DNA from: an uncultured Spirochaetota bacterium
GTDB taxonomy: Bacteria > Spirochaetota > UBA4802 > UBA5550
NCBI GenBank assembly: GCA_937872225.1
Contig: CALMRZ010000034.1
Coordinates: 29,896 to 93,895, forward strand
Length of the DNA stretch: 64,000 bases
Direction: 5' to 3'
Below, one piece after another: positions 32,318 to 41,537 of this stretch. Position 1 is the stretch's first letter; each line of letters starts with the position of its first letter. Below the pieces are notes generated by a model. That model did not search any database and had not been told where the DNA came from. It saw only the letters and a program-made list of their open reading frames with translations. Position numbers and translations under genes: made by a program.

Positions 32318-33352
32318 CTACTCAGGTTCTTTCCTGTCCCCGGATTCGAGCCTCTTCAGGACGAAATAGCTCACCGCCCCGACCCCCATCATCATGACCA
32401 GGAAGAGCGGATAGGCGACCTTCCAGTTCTCCGGACCGGTCATCATACTCCATTCGGACATGCCGCCGATGCCTGACAGAAGGGTCATGGGCATGAAAAT
32501 AGTCGTGATCATGGTGAGGCGCCGCATCACCCGGTTGGTCCTGTTGGCCAACATCGACATCCGGTTGTTCATCATCGACAGGTACATCTCCATGAAGCTT
32601 GATATCATTTCCCGGTAGATGTCCGTTTCCTCGAAAAACTTCGACAGGTGGTCGTAGATATCGCGGAACTCGTATATGGATTTTTCGGTTATGAAGCGCG
32701 AGTCCTTCCGGCAGATCTTCACCATGATCTCCCGCTCGTAGGTGATGCTCTTGCGTATTTTCAAAAGATTGCGGCGCAGGCGCATCAGCTCCCCGGGACT
32801 GAAGCCGGCGATATCGCTGATGATCTGCTCCTCGATGCCGTCAAGCTCGTCCCTGATGGCCCCGATGGTGGCGAATTTCTGGTCCACCAGGTAGTCCATG
32901 ATCACGTGGAGGAGATAATCCGGGCCCTGGAGCACGTTCTCCCGATCAAGTCCCGCCATCTGCTCCAGGCGGTCCAGGAAGCTGGGGTCGCCGTGCATAT
33001 CGTGGCTCACCAGGATGACGAAATTTTTGCCGAGGAAGAGGTCCACCTCGTCCACGTACAGTTCCCCGGTCTCGTAATGGAACTTGTTGAAGAGGATGAA
33101 ATTGTTGGTGGGATAGTCCTCGATCTTGGGGATCTGCTCGTCGTCCAGGCAGTCCTCTATGGCAAGGGGATGGAGCCCGAAGGGCTGCGCCAGGGCCTCC
33201 AGGTCTTCCCGGGCAGGGTCAAGGAGATTGAGCCAGAGATAGCCTCCTCCCCCGAGGGCGTCCAGGGCCGATTGAAGGTCCGGCACCTGCACGGGATTCC
33301 CGTCCGGGGGGACATGAAAAAAAGATTTTGTTGACGCCGATGACGCGCTCAT
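32318..33352 (-). CDS. corA: CorA-family metal ion transporter with altered GMN motif
   Basis: The long N-terminal cytoplasmic domain (residues 1-285) shows the CorA pattern: WLNLLDPAREDLEALAQPFGLHPLAIEDCLD and VDLFLGKNFVILVSHD. Two C-terminal helices follow (about 285-303 and 316-335). The loop between them normally begins Gly-Met-Asn, which forms the ion filter. Here it reads SGIGGMSEWSMMTG, so Asn is Ser. CorA proteins form pentamers that carry Mg2+ or Co2+; the change may alter selectivity. The start codon lacks a Shine-Dalgarno sequence and follows a -10-like box by 5 nt, suggesting a leaderless message. Confidence 0.88.
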   Translation of the reverse strand: MSASSASTKSFFHVPPDGNPVQVPDLQSALDALGGGGYLWLNLLDPAREDLEALAQPFGLHPLAIEDCLDDEQIPKIEDYPTNNFILFNKFHYETGELYVDEVDLFLGKNFVILVSHDMHGDPSFLDRLEQMAGLDRENVLQGPDYLLHVIMDYLVDQKFATIGAIRDELDGIEEQIISDIAGFSPGELMRLRRNLLKIRKSITYEREIMVKICRKDSRFITEKSIYEFRDIYDHLSKFFEETDIYREMISSFMEMYLSMMNNRMSMLANRTNRVMRRLTMITTIFMPMTLLSGIGGMSEWSMMTGPENWKVAYPLFLVMMMGVGAVSYFVLKRLESGDRKEPE

Positions 33353-33357
33353 GACAC

Positions 33358-33387
33358 TATATATCAGAAATATTGAAAATAAATCAA
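33358..33387 (-). promoter_or_regulatory. promoter of corA giving a leaderless or near-leaderless mRNA
   Basis: On the minus strand, TTGATT (33387-33382) is followed 18 bp later by TATATA (33363-33358). Only five bases separate this from the ATG at 33352, so transcription should start at or inside the start codon. Confidence 0.5.
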
Positions 33388-33495
33388 GAATTTAAGAGGA
33401 TCGGCCGTATAATTATTCCCGGCTTTACACCCTCGGAGGTGCCGGCGGGGACGATTCCGGCCGGACAATCCGTCGATCATTAAGACCGGCTCGCC

Positions 33496-33864
33496 ATGGC
33501 ATACACATTCCTGAACCTCACCACCCTGCGATCCTTCACCTGTCCCGAAGAGGAGTGGCAGCGGCTTCTCGAAGCGGCGCGCGCCGGCGGATGGGAGGCG
33601 GAGGGGACGGCGTTCGATTTCGCCTGTGAAGTGGATGACGTATACGATCCCGGCGTCGACTACCTGTACAACCTGCTGATGATGTTCTACGTTTCGAAGG
33701 AAATGTTTGAATGGGACGGCAACTACATCGAAAAGAAAAACCAGGTGGTGTCCGAGAGCGACGCCTATTACCTGATGCTGGCCCTTGAGAAAGAGTGGAC
33801 GTCCCCGGACCGGGGCCTTCTCGATTTCCTGAACAGCGGGACCTTCCGCATCCTGCGGGATTGA
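33496..33864 (+). CDS. hypothetical protein, 122 aa
   Basis: Not recognised. It is an acidic, Trp- and Tyr-rich soluble protein (EEEWQRLLEAARAGGWEAEG near residue 16, DVYDPGVDYLYNLLMMFYVS near 50). There is no signal peptide or membrane helix. It converges on the phenylacetate-CoA ligase gene at 33884 with 19 bp between the stops. The ATG at 33496 has no clear Shine-Dalgarno sequence. The consistent codon use suggests a real gene. Confidence 0.65.
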   Translation: MAYTFLNLTTLRSFTCPEEEWQRLLEAARAGGWEAEGTAFDFACEVDDVYDPGVDYLYNLLMMFYVSKEMFEWDGNYIEKKNQVVSESDAYYLMLALEKEWTSPDRGLLDFLNSGTFRILRD

Positions 33865-33883
33865 GCTGCGGCCGACTCTTGTC

Positions 33884-35182
33884 CTACCGGCGGTCAATGA
33901 CCCGCCGGACCCTCCCCTCGGAATACATCTGGAGCGTGTTCTGTTCGACAAAGGTTATTCTCGCGGCAACGCCCATTTCCCGCTCGACCGCGACGGCGAT
34001 GGCGTTCTTCAGCGACAGGAGTTTCTTGACCTCGTCGTCGAACATTTTCTCCAGGACTTCCACCTGGATCTCCATCACGTCCTCGCCGTCGGCATCGTCA
34101 ATGATGATCTGGAACCGCGGGTCGAACCCCGTGGCCTTTTTCAGTGCCTCGCCGACCTGGGTCGGGAAGATGTTGATCCCGTTGATGACGACCATGTCGT
34201 CGGACCGCGCCGCGACGCGGCGCATGCGCAGGGTGGTGCGGCCGCAGGGGCACGGCTCCTCGATGATCGACGAAAGGTCGCCGGTGCGGTAGCGGATGAG
34301 GGGGAACCCTTCCCTGGTTATGGTGGTGATGACCAGCTCTCCCTCGGCGCCGTGGGGGAGCGGCTCCCAGGTGAGGGGATCGATGATCTCCACGATGTAG
34401 TGGTCCTCGTTTATGTGGAGCCCGTTCCTTTCCGCGCATTCCCCGGAGACCCCCGGGCCCATCATCTCGTTGATGCCGTAGATGTTGAACGCCGAAAGAT
34501 GGAGGCGCTCCTCGATCCTCGCCCTGGTGTTCTCGCTCCACGGCTCGGCGCCGAAAAGCCCCGTCTTCAGATTGAGCTCGTCGGGGTGGATCCCCATTTC
34601 GCGCAGGTTGCTGGCGATGCGGAGGGCGTAGCTCGGCGTCGACAGGAGCACCGTGGTCTTGTAGTCCTTCATGATGCGGATCTGCCGCTGGACGTTGCCC
34701 GACTGGGACGACGGGATGACCGAGGCGCCGATCTTTTCCGCGCCGTAGTGGAGCCCGAAGCCGCCGGTGAACATGTTGTAATCAAAGGCGATCTGGACGA
34801 AGTCGTTCTCTGTTATCCCGGCCCCGGCGATCACCCGGGCCACGAGCTCGGACCAGTGGAGGATGTCGTTCCGAGTGTAGCCAATCGCGATGGGCACCCC
34901 GGTCCTCCCGGTGGTGGAATGGATCCGCACGATGTCGCGCAGGGGAACGGCGAACATGTTGTACGGGTAGCTCTTCCGCAAGTCTTCCTTCGTGGTAAAG
35001 GGGAGCCGGGCCATGTCGGCGATGCTCCGTATCGTGCCGATGTCGATCTTGTTCTCGTCGAAGGAGTCCTTGTAGAAGGCTACGTTGCGGTACACCCTGT
35101 TCAGGGTGCTCTGCAGGCGCTCGATCTGGAGCTGTGCCAGCTCATCGCGCGGCATCGATTCATACTTGGCGTTGTAAATCAT
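33884..35182 (-). CDS. paaK: phenylacetate-CoA ligase family protein (second copy)
   Basis: The same family as the 17615 product, 432 aa. The adenylate motif is HSTTGRTGVPIAIGYTRND (near residue 90), where the usual SSGTTG reads STTGRTG. YGINEMMGPGVSGEC lies near 230 and YRTGDLSSII near 305, with the C-terminal domain opening ARSDDMVVINGINIFPTQVGEAL. It is the last gene of the liv operon, 30 bp after livF. GGGGGA lies upstream of its ATG. The context suggests that the ABC system imports an aromatic acid that this ligase activates. The SSGTTG change may affect substrate choice. Confidence 0.88.
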   Translation of the reverse strand: MIYNAKYESMPRDELAQLQIERLQSTLNRVYRNVAFYKDSFDENKIDIGTIRSIADMARLPFTTKEDLRKSYPYNMFAVPLRDIVRIHSTTGRTGVPIAIGYTRNDILHWSELVARVIAGAGITENDFVQIAFDYNMFTGGFGLHYGAEKIGASVIPSSQSGNVQRQIRIMKDYKTTVLLSTPSYALRIASNLREMGIHPDELNLKTGLFGAEPWSENTRARIEERLHLSAFNIYGINEMMGPGVSGECAERNGLHINEDHYIVEIIDPLTWEPLPHGAEGELVITTITREGFPLIRYRTGDLSSIIEEPCPCGRTTLRMRRVAARSDDMVVINGINIFPTQVGEALKKATGFDPRFQIIIDDADGEDVMEIQVEVLEKMFDDEVKKLLSLKNAIAVAVEREMGVAARITFVEQNTLQMYSEGRVRRVIDRR

Positions 35183-35212
35183 GACATCCCCCAGATACCC
35201 CCCTGCGGGGGG

Positions 35213-35939
<727 letters not shown>

Positions 35940-35947
<8 letters not shown>

Positions 35948-36704
35948 CGTCCTCTCCCAGGTACACGCGTATCACTTCCTCGTTTCTCTGTATGTCCGCG
36001 GGCACGCCCTCGGCGATCTTCTTCCCCGAGGAAAGCACCGCGATCTCGTCGGATATGTTCATGACCAGGGACATGTCATGCTCGATCACCAGTATGGTAA
36101 TCCCCTTTTCCCTGATCTTTAGTATCATGTCGGATATCTGGACCGTCTCATAGATGTTGAGCCCGGCCGCCGGCTCGTCCAGGAGGAGGACCGACGGCTC
36201 CGTTGCCAGGGCCCGGGCTATTTCCACGATCCGCTGCTTGCCGAAGGCAAGGCTTGTCGCCTCCTGGCCGGCAAGGTCGCCGATCCCCATCATCTCCAGG
36301 AGTTCCATCGACCGCTCCCTGATATCCCGCTCCTCTTTCCGCGATCGGGAAAGGCGGAGCATGGCCTGCAGGAGACCCGACCGGCTGCGGATGTGCCTCC
36401 CGATCATGACGTTTTCAAGGACGGTCATGTGGGAAAAGAGCTTTATGTTCTGAAAGGTGCGCGAAATCCCCAGCCGGGCGATCCGGTAGGGCGGCAGGTA
36501 ATGGATCGGTGAGCCGTCGATAAAGGCCTCGCCCGCGTCCGGTTCCAGCGAGCCGGCGATGAGGTTGAAGAGGGTGGTCTTGCCGGCGCCGTTGGGGCCT
36601 ATGACCGCCTTGATGGCGTTCCTCTCCACGCTGAAGGAGACATCGTCCACCGCCTTGAGGCCGCCGAAGGCGCGGCACATGTTTTTAATTTCAAGATAGC
36701 TCAT
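35940..36704 (-). CDS. livG: branched-chain-type ABC transporter ATP-binding protein LivG
   Basis: Walker A is GPNGAGKTT (residues 36-44), the signature segment is LAFGKQRIVEIARAL (about 152-166) and Walker B is SVLLLDEPAAGLN (about 170-182). An insertion before the signature (about 90-140) and the C-terminal VIRVYLGED are typical of LivG. It pairs with LivF at the inner membrane. It overlaps livM by 4 bp (ATGA) and livF by 8 bp, so all are co-translated. Confidence 0.93.
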
Positions 36705-37789
36705 TGCTTTCTGTCGGCGCCGAGGTTGTTCCTGAGCCGCGCCAGGGCGCGGGCCAGGGCCCTCGCGTTCTCCATTCTGAGCAGCCCCTCCGGGACAAAG
36801 AGCATGATGACGATGAGAATGCTCCCGAAGACGAACTCGTCGTAGCTCCCGAAATAGCCGCGCAGGGACAGGTAGTTGAGGATAACGCCCATGATCAGCG
36901 CGCCCCAGAGGTTGGCCATGCCGCCGACCGCCACGATGGCCACGTAGCTGACCGATTTCATCACGTCCGCCTCGGAGGGGCCGATCCCGCCGTTGAAGTG
37001 GGTGAGGAACACCCCGGCGACGCAGGCGAACACCGCGGAAAGGACAAAAATGAAGAGCTTGTACCGCGCGGTGTCGATGCCCATCGCGTTGGCGGCCTCC
37101 TCGCTCCCATGGATCGACCGCAGGGCACGCCCCACGCGCGAATCGATCAGGTTCATCAGCAGCACGACGCCCACCACGACCAGGAAGGACGCGATGTAGA
37201 AATTCTGCACCCGCAGGGCCGGGTCGCCGCTCACTGCCAGGCCCCCGACGATCCTGAAGGGAGGGATGTCCGATATCCCGTCGGCCTCGCCGAACAGCCG
37301 CGACCCGAGGACGATGCGGTACACGATGATGCCGAAGCCCAGGGTCGCCATGGCCAGGTAATGCCCCTTGAGCTTGAGAATCGGGATGCCGATCAGGAAG
37401 GCGATTATCACGGTCAGGACCACGGCAACAGCCAGCGCCGCCCAGGGCGACAGGTGCTCTATGTCGCTGCCGTAGGCGTTTTTTTCCACGATCGTGAGGC
37501 CCAGGTCCCTGGCCAGGTCGACAAGGACGGCCCCCTTCACGTTCATGAGGTCGCGGGTGGTGATCACGGCGGACGTGTAGCCGCCCATGGCGAAAAAGGC
37601 GGCGTGGCCCATGGAAATCTGTCCCGCGTACCCCATGAGCACCGTGAGGCCCAGTATCACCAGGGAATAGTACGCCGCCATGGTGAGCTGGGTAAGATAG
37701 AACTCGCGGCTCATCGCGGTCACGGCAAGCTGAAACACAATGATGCAGGCAATCAGCGCGAACACGGGGATGTACTTTTTCCAGGCCAT
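36701..37789 (-). CDS. livM: branched-chain-type ABC transporter permease LivM
   Basis: The 362-aa membrane protein has about ten hydrophobic helices and the family segment AYYSLVILGLTVLMGYAGQISMGHAAFFAMGGYTSA near residues 35-75. The EAA-like cytoplasmic loop SIHGSEEAANAMGIDTARYKLFIF lies near 230. A loop of about 25 residues (MNVKGAVLVDLARDLGLTIVEKNAYGSD, about 80-110) is longer than in most LivM. It forms the translocation path with LivH. It overlaps livH by 1 bp and livG by 4 bp. Confidence 0.92.
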   Translation of the reverse strand: MAWKKYIPVFALIACIIVFQLAVTAMSREFYLTQLTMAAYYSLVILGLTVLMGYAGQISMGHAAFFAMGGYTSAVITTRDLMNVKGAVLVDLARDLGLTIVEKNAYGSDIEHLSPWAALAVAVVLTVIIAFLIGIPILKLKGHYLAMATLGFGIIVYRIVLGSRLFGEADGISDIPPFRIVGGLAVSGDPALRVQNFYIASFLVVVGVVLLMNLIDSRVGRALRSIHGSEEAANAMGIDTARYKLFIFVLSAVFACVAGVFLTHFNGGIGPSEADVMKSVSYVAIVAVGGMANLWGALIMGVILNYLSLRGYFGSYDEFVFGSILIVIMLFVPEGLLRMENARALARALARLRNNLGADRKQ

Positions 37790-38679
37790 CAGAACTCCTT
37801 CAGCTCCGCCGCTTCCCTGGCGCCCAGGAGTCCGCTGGGCTTCACGAAGAGGATGACCAGGAGGATGGCTATGGCAATGGCGTCCTTGTACGCCAGGGGC
37901 ATGACGCTGATGCTGAAGGCCTCGAGAAGGCCGATGATGACCCCTCCTATGATCGCCCCGGTGCTGTTGCCCAGCCCCCCGAGGATGGCCACGGTGAAGC
38001 CCTTGATGGCGAGGGACGTCCCGCAGTCATACTGCGTCTGGGTGATGGGGGATATGACGCACCCTGCCAGGGCGCCGATGGCGGCGCTCAGCATGAAGGA
38101 GATGGTCACCATGTTCCGGGTGTTGATGCCGCACAGCCGCGCCGCGATCATGTTGGAGGCGCAGGCCCGCATCGATTTCCCCGTGAGGGTGAATTTGAAG
38201 AACAGCCCCAGGAACACGACGATCACCGAGCAGACACCCAGGACCCAGAGCACCTGCGGCGATATATAGGCGCCCAGGAGGTTGATGGAGGCGATCTCGT
38301 TGCCGGTGAAATAGGGGAGAGAGCGCACCTTCTCGTCCCAAATGTGCAGGGCTATCTCCCTGATCATGATGGACAGGCCGACGGTGACAATGATCATGTT
38401 GAGGACCGAGGGACTTTTCAGCCTGCGGATAAACAGGAAGTCGATCAGCGCCCCTGCGAAGGAGGTGATGACCACCGCGGCCAGGATGGCCAGGGGGAGC
38501 GGCATGAAGGCCGCGAGGGAGATGGCCGTCATCCCGCCGAGCATGACGAATTCCCCCTGGGCGAAATTGATTATGCCCGTGGTGTTGTAGATAATGTTGA
38601 ACCCTATGGCAACAATGGCGTAGATACTGCCGTTGGTAATGCCCGAGAGGACGTATTGTAATAGATGCTCGAACGACAT
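37789..38679 (-). CDS. livH: branched-chain-type ABC transporter permease LivH
   Basis: The 296-aa permease has eight or so helices and the family start LLQYVLSGITNGSIYAIVAIGFNIIYNTTGIINFAQGEFVMLGGM. The cytoplasmic coupling loop is GKSMRACASNMIAARLCGINTRNM (near residue 170). It is the first membrane gene of the operon, 64 bp after livK, from which it is separated by a strong intercistronic hairpin (38693-38726). Confidence 0.92.
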   Translation of the reverse strand: MSFEHLLQYVLSGITNGSIYAIVAIGFNIIYNTTGIINFAQGEFVMLGGMTAISLAAFMPLPLAILAAVVITSFAGALIDFLFIRRLKSPSVLNMIIVTVGLSIMIREIALHIWDEKVRSLPYFTGNEIASINLLGAYISPQVLWVLGVCSVIVVFLGLFFKFTLTGKSMRACASNMIAARLCGINTRNMVTISFMLSAAIGALAGCVISPITQTQYDCGTSLAIKGFTVAILGGLGNSTGAIIGGVIIGLLEAFSISVMPLAYKDAIAIAILLVILFVKPSGLLGAREAAELKEF

Positions 38680-38692
38680 GGTGCCTTAAGCC

Positions 38693-38726
38693 CGTGAAGG
38701 CGGCGTCCCGTGACGCCGCCTTCACG
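38693..38726 (-). promoter_or_regulatory. 15-bp intercistronic hairpin between livK and livH
   Basis: Perfect arms (38693-38707 and 38712-38726, CGTGAAGGCGGCGTC and complement) with a 4-nt loop lie 17 bp after livK. No T-run follows on the minus strand. It probably protects the upstream binding-protein message from 3' decay, or causes partial termination. Confidence 0.65.
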
Positions 38727-38743
38727 CAGACATATAAAATTTC

Positions 38744-39892
38744 TTATTCGTATTTGACGAACTTGCCGCCCTTAACGGTGAGCACATCGAAGGCGTTTAT
38801 GTCAAGTCCATTGTGATCCTGAGGAGAAAAATTGAAGATGCCGGCGGTGCCGGCGACGCCCTTCAGGTTCTCTATGGCGTCGCGCACCTTCTCCTTGTCG
38901 GAGCCGGCCTTCTTGATGCCCTCGATCAGGACGAGCATCGCGTCGTAGGCATGGCCCCCGAAGGTGCTGGCGTCCTCGCCGTATTTCGATTCATAGTCCT
39001 TCTTGTACTTCATCAGCAGCGACTTCTGGGGATGGTTCGCCGGAAGCGACTCGGCGATCAGGAGCCGCCCGCAGGGGAAAATGATGCCTTCGGCGGCCTC
39101 GCCTGCCTCCTTGACATACTTGATGTTGCCGAAGCCGTGGCTCTGGAAGAGGGGCGCGTTTATGTTGAGCTGCTTCATGTTCTTCGCTACGATGGACTGT
39201 GCCGGCACGATGGACCAGTTTACCACCGCCTGGACATTTTTAGCTTTAAGCTTCGTGAGCACCCCGGTCAGGTCCGTGGCCTTCTTGTCGTACACCTCGC
39301 TGATCAATATCTGGATCCCCTGGGCCGGGGCGATCTTCTCCAGCTGCTCCTTCCCGGCTATGCCGAATCCGTCGTTGCTGGACACGATGCCGATCCTGGT
39401 GATGCCCTTCTTCTTCATCACTTCAAAAATCTTTTGTACCGCGTGGCTGTCCTTCTGCGGCGACTTGAACACGTATCTTGCCACGGGATTGACGATCACT
39501 TCCGCGGCGGCGCAGGATATCAGGATCGTCTTGCCGTCTTCGCAGATGGTCTTGATCTTCATCGTTTCGCCGCTGGTGGACGGTCCGATGATGGCGAAGA
39601 CCTTCTCTTCCTCGATCAGCTGCTTGGCGAAGGATATCGCCTTCTCGGGGTTACCCGCGGAGTCCTTGATGATCAGCTTGAGATGCTTGCCGTTTACGCC
39701 ACCGCTGTTGTTTATTTCATCCACCATCATCTGGGCCGTTTTCGCCTCCGGCGCGCCCAGGAACGAAGCGGGGCCCGTCACCGCGAAAATAGCGCCGATC
39801 TTGATGGTTTCACCGCTCTGCTTCTTGCAGGAAAAGGCAAGGGGAAGCAGGCTCACGCACAGAACCGTTGCAAATAGTTTTTTTAATAACAT
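38744..39892 (-). CDS. livK: branched-chain-type ABC substrate-binding lipoprotein (copy 2 in the operon)
   Basis: A lipoprotein signal (MLLKKLFATVLCVSLLPLAFS then Cys 22) is followed by a Peripla_BP_6 fold: IKIGAIFAVTGPASFLGAPEAKTAQMMVDEINNSGGVNGKHLKLI at the N-terminus and IIGPSTSGETMKIKTICE near residue 105. It binds the substrate in the periplasm and passes it to LivHM. ATG at 39892 is chosen for GGAGG 5 nt upstream; an in-frame ATG at 39913 lacks it. It is closely related to the gene at 40061, with patches of near-identical DNA. Confidence 0.92.
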   Translation of the reverse strand: MLLKKLFATVLCVSLLPLAFSCKKQSGETIKIGAIFAVTGPASFLGAPEAKTAQMMVDEINNSGGVNGKHLKLIIKDSAGNPEKAISFAKQLIEEEKVFAIIGPSTSGETMKIKTICEDGKTILISCAAAEVIVNPVARYVFKSPQKDSHAVQKIFEVMKKKGITRIGIVSSNDGFGIAGKEQLEKIAPAQGIQILISEVYDKKATDLTGVLTKLKAKNVQAVVNWSIVPAQSIVAKNMKQLNINAPLFQSHGFGNIKYVKEAGEAAEGIIFPCGRLLIAESLPANHPQKSLLMKYKKDYESKYGEDASTFGGHAYDAMLVLIEGIKKAGSDKEKVRDAIENLKGVAGTAGIFNFSPQDHNGLDINAFDVLTVKGGKFVKYE

Positions 39893-40022
39893 GACGCCTC
39901 CAGTCGTATTCATTAAAAATCAAAAATATACAATTTGTGAGTCAAGGTAGGAAAAAATTAGTGTTAATCAATACTATGGGCATTTATTCGTCAAGCACTT
40001 AGCGGACATCGGCGAGGATTTA

Positions 40023-40051
40023 TGACGGCGTCGCCGGGGGCGCCGCCGTCA
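40023..40051 (-). promoter_or_regulatory. intercistronic hairpin after the first livK
   Basis: Thirteen-position arms (40023-40035 and 40039-40051) with one mismatch and a GGG loop lie 9 bp after the stop of the 40061 gene. Like the hairpin at 38693, it is GC-rich, lacks a T-run and follows a binding-protein gene. Confidence 0.55.
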
Positions 40052-40060
40052 CGGATAACG

Positions 40061-41215
40061 TCACTTGTCTTCGTATCTCACGAACCTGCCGCCCTTGACG
40101 GTGAGCATATCGAAGGCGTTGATATCGAGCCCCAGGTGGTCCTGGGGGGAGAAATTATATATGCCGCCGATGCCGGCAAAGCCCTTCAGGCCCTCGATGG
40201 CGTCGCGCACCTTCTCCCTGTCGGCCCCCCCCTTCTTGATCGCTTCGGCCAGGATGATGACCGCGTCATAGGCATGGCCGCCGAAGGTGCTGGCGTCCTC
40301 GCCGAATTTCGACTCGAAATCCTTCTTGTACTTCATGAGAACCGCCTTCTGGGGATGGTCGTCCGGCAACGATTCGGCGATCAGGAGACGGCCGCAGGGA
40401 AAGATGATCCCCTCGCCCGCCTCGCCGGCCTCCTTGGCGTACTTGATGTTCCCGAAACCGCTGCTCTGGAAGAGCTGCACGCCCATGTTGAGCTGCTTCA
40501 TGTTCTTCGCCACGATGGACTGTGCCGGCACGATGGACCAGTTCACCACCGCCTGGACATTTTTAGCTTTAAGCTTCGTGAGCACCCCGGTCAGGTCCGT
40601 GGCCTTCTTGTCGTACACCTCGCTGATGACGACCGCGATGCCGTTCCGGGCGGCGGCCTTCTCCATCTGCTCCTTGCCGGCTATGCCGTAGCCGTCATTG
40701 CTGGAAACCATGCCGATCCTGTTAATACCCTTTTTCTTCATGACCTCGCAGATCTTCTGCGCTCCGAAGCTGTCATTCTGGGCGACCTTGAAGATATATT
40801 TCGCCACCGGGTTCGTGATGACCTCGGCGGCCGCGCAGGAGATGAGAATCGTTTTTCCCTCTTCGCAGATGGACTTGATCTTCATCGTTTCGCCGCTGGT
40901 GGACGGCCCGATGATGGCGAAGACCTTCTCTTCCTCGATCAGCTGCTTGGCGAAGGATATCGCCTTCTCGGGGCTCCCCGCGGAATCTTTGACCACGAGC
41001 TCAAGGTTTTTCCCGTTGATGCCGCCGTTGCTGTTGATTTCATCGACCATCATCCGGGCCGTTTTCTCCTCCGGCGCGCCCAGGAACGAAGCGGGGCCCG
41101 TCACCGCGAAGATCGCCCCTATCTTTATGGTTTCGCCCCTCTGTTTCTTGCAGGAAACGCACAGGGGAACCAGAGCCACGCACATCAGTATGACAAAAAA
41201 TTTTTTAAGCGACAT
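40061..41215 (-). CDS. livK: branched-chain-type ABC substrate-binding lipoprotein (copy 1 in the operon)
   Basis: The lipoprotein signal is MSLKKFFVILMCVALVPLCVS then Cys 22, followed by the same Peripla_BP_6 fold as the 38744 protein (IKIGAIFAVTGPASFLGAPEEKTARMMVDEINSNGGINGKNLEL). It is 384 aa. ATG at 41215 is chosen because GGGAGG lies 5 nt upstream; the frame is open to 41407 but the extension lacks coding character. It leads the operon. Two receptors with one permease suggest two related substrates or a dosage effect. Confidence 0.92.
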   Translation of the reverse strand: MSLKKFFVILMCVALVPLCVSCKKQRGETIKIGAIFAVTGPASFLGAPEEKTARMMVDEINSNGGINGKNLELVVKDSAGSPEKAISFAKQLIEEEKVFAIIGPSTSGETMKIKSICEEGKTILISCAAAEVITNPVAKYIFKVAQNDSFGAQKICEVMKKKGINRIGMVSSNDGYGIAGKEQMEKAAARNGIAVVISEVYDKKATDLTGVLTKLKAKNVQAVVNWSIVPAQSIVAKNMKQLNMGVQLFQSSGFGNIKYAKEAGEAGEGIIFPCGRLLIAESLPDDHPQKAVLMKYKKDFESKFGEDASTFGGHAYDAVIILAEAIKKGGADREKVRDAIEGLKGFAGIGGIYNFSPQDHLGLDINAFDMLTVKGGRFVRYEDK

Positions 41216-41537
41216 AGAGCCTCCCTCTCTGGTGTAAATATAATCAGTCTGAAACTTGGGCCTGCGGCATACATTAACCCTTCCCCCGCTGCGCCGGGAA
41301 CTAACGACACCGCATTTCAGGTGATTAATGAATACGCATCGGGAGATTCCGTCAAGCACTATGTGGCGCCACATGATTTTATTGCCGAAGAAACGCCGGT
41401 CCGCCATATCTTTCTCATCATCCCATTTTTATAAAATAGTTTGCATTTTCAATGGCCGGCGTCACCATGTTCGCTGCGGATACCGGCAGGCACCGGAATT
41501 GCCGGTTATTCGCAAGGGGAATGTTGCGGGGTGCATC
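41216..41537. other. divergent intergenic region without recognised gene
   Basis: This 322-bp stretch separates the liv operon from the divergent 41538 gene. The only clear signals are GGGAGG before livK and a G-rich GCGGGG before the 41538 ATG. TATATT on the minus strand near 41240 may be the livK -10, but no matching -35 is visible. Confidence 0.4.

Noticed and set aside
36704..38269. 521-residue plus-strand frame opposite livM and livH
   Set aside because: It is His/Arg/Asp-rich low-quality sequence typical of antisense frames. The permease genes are certain.
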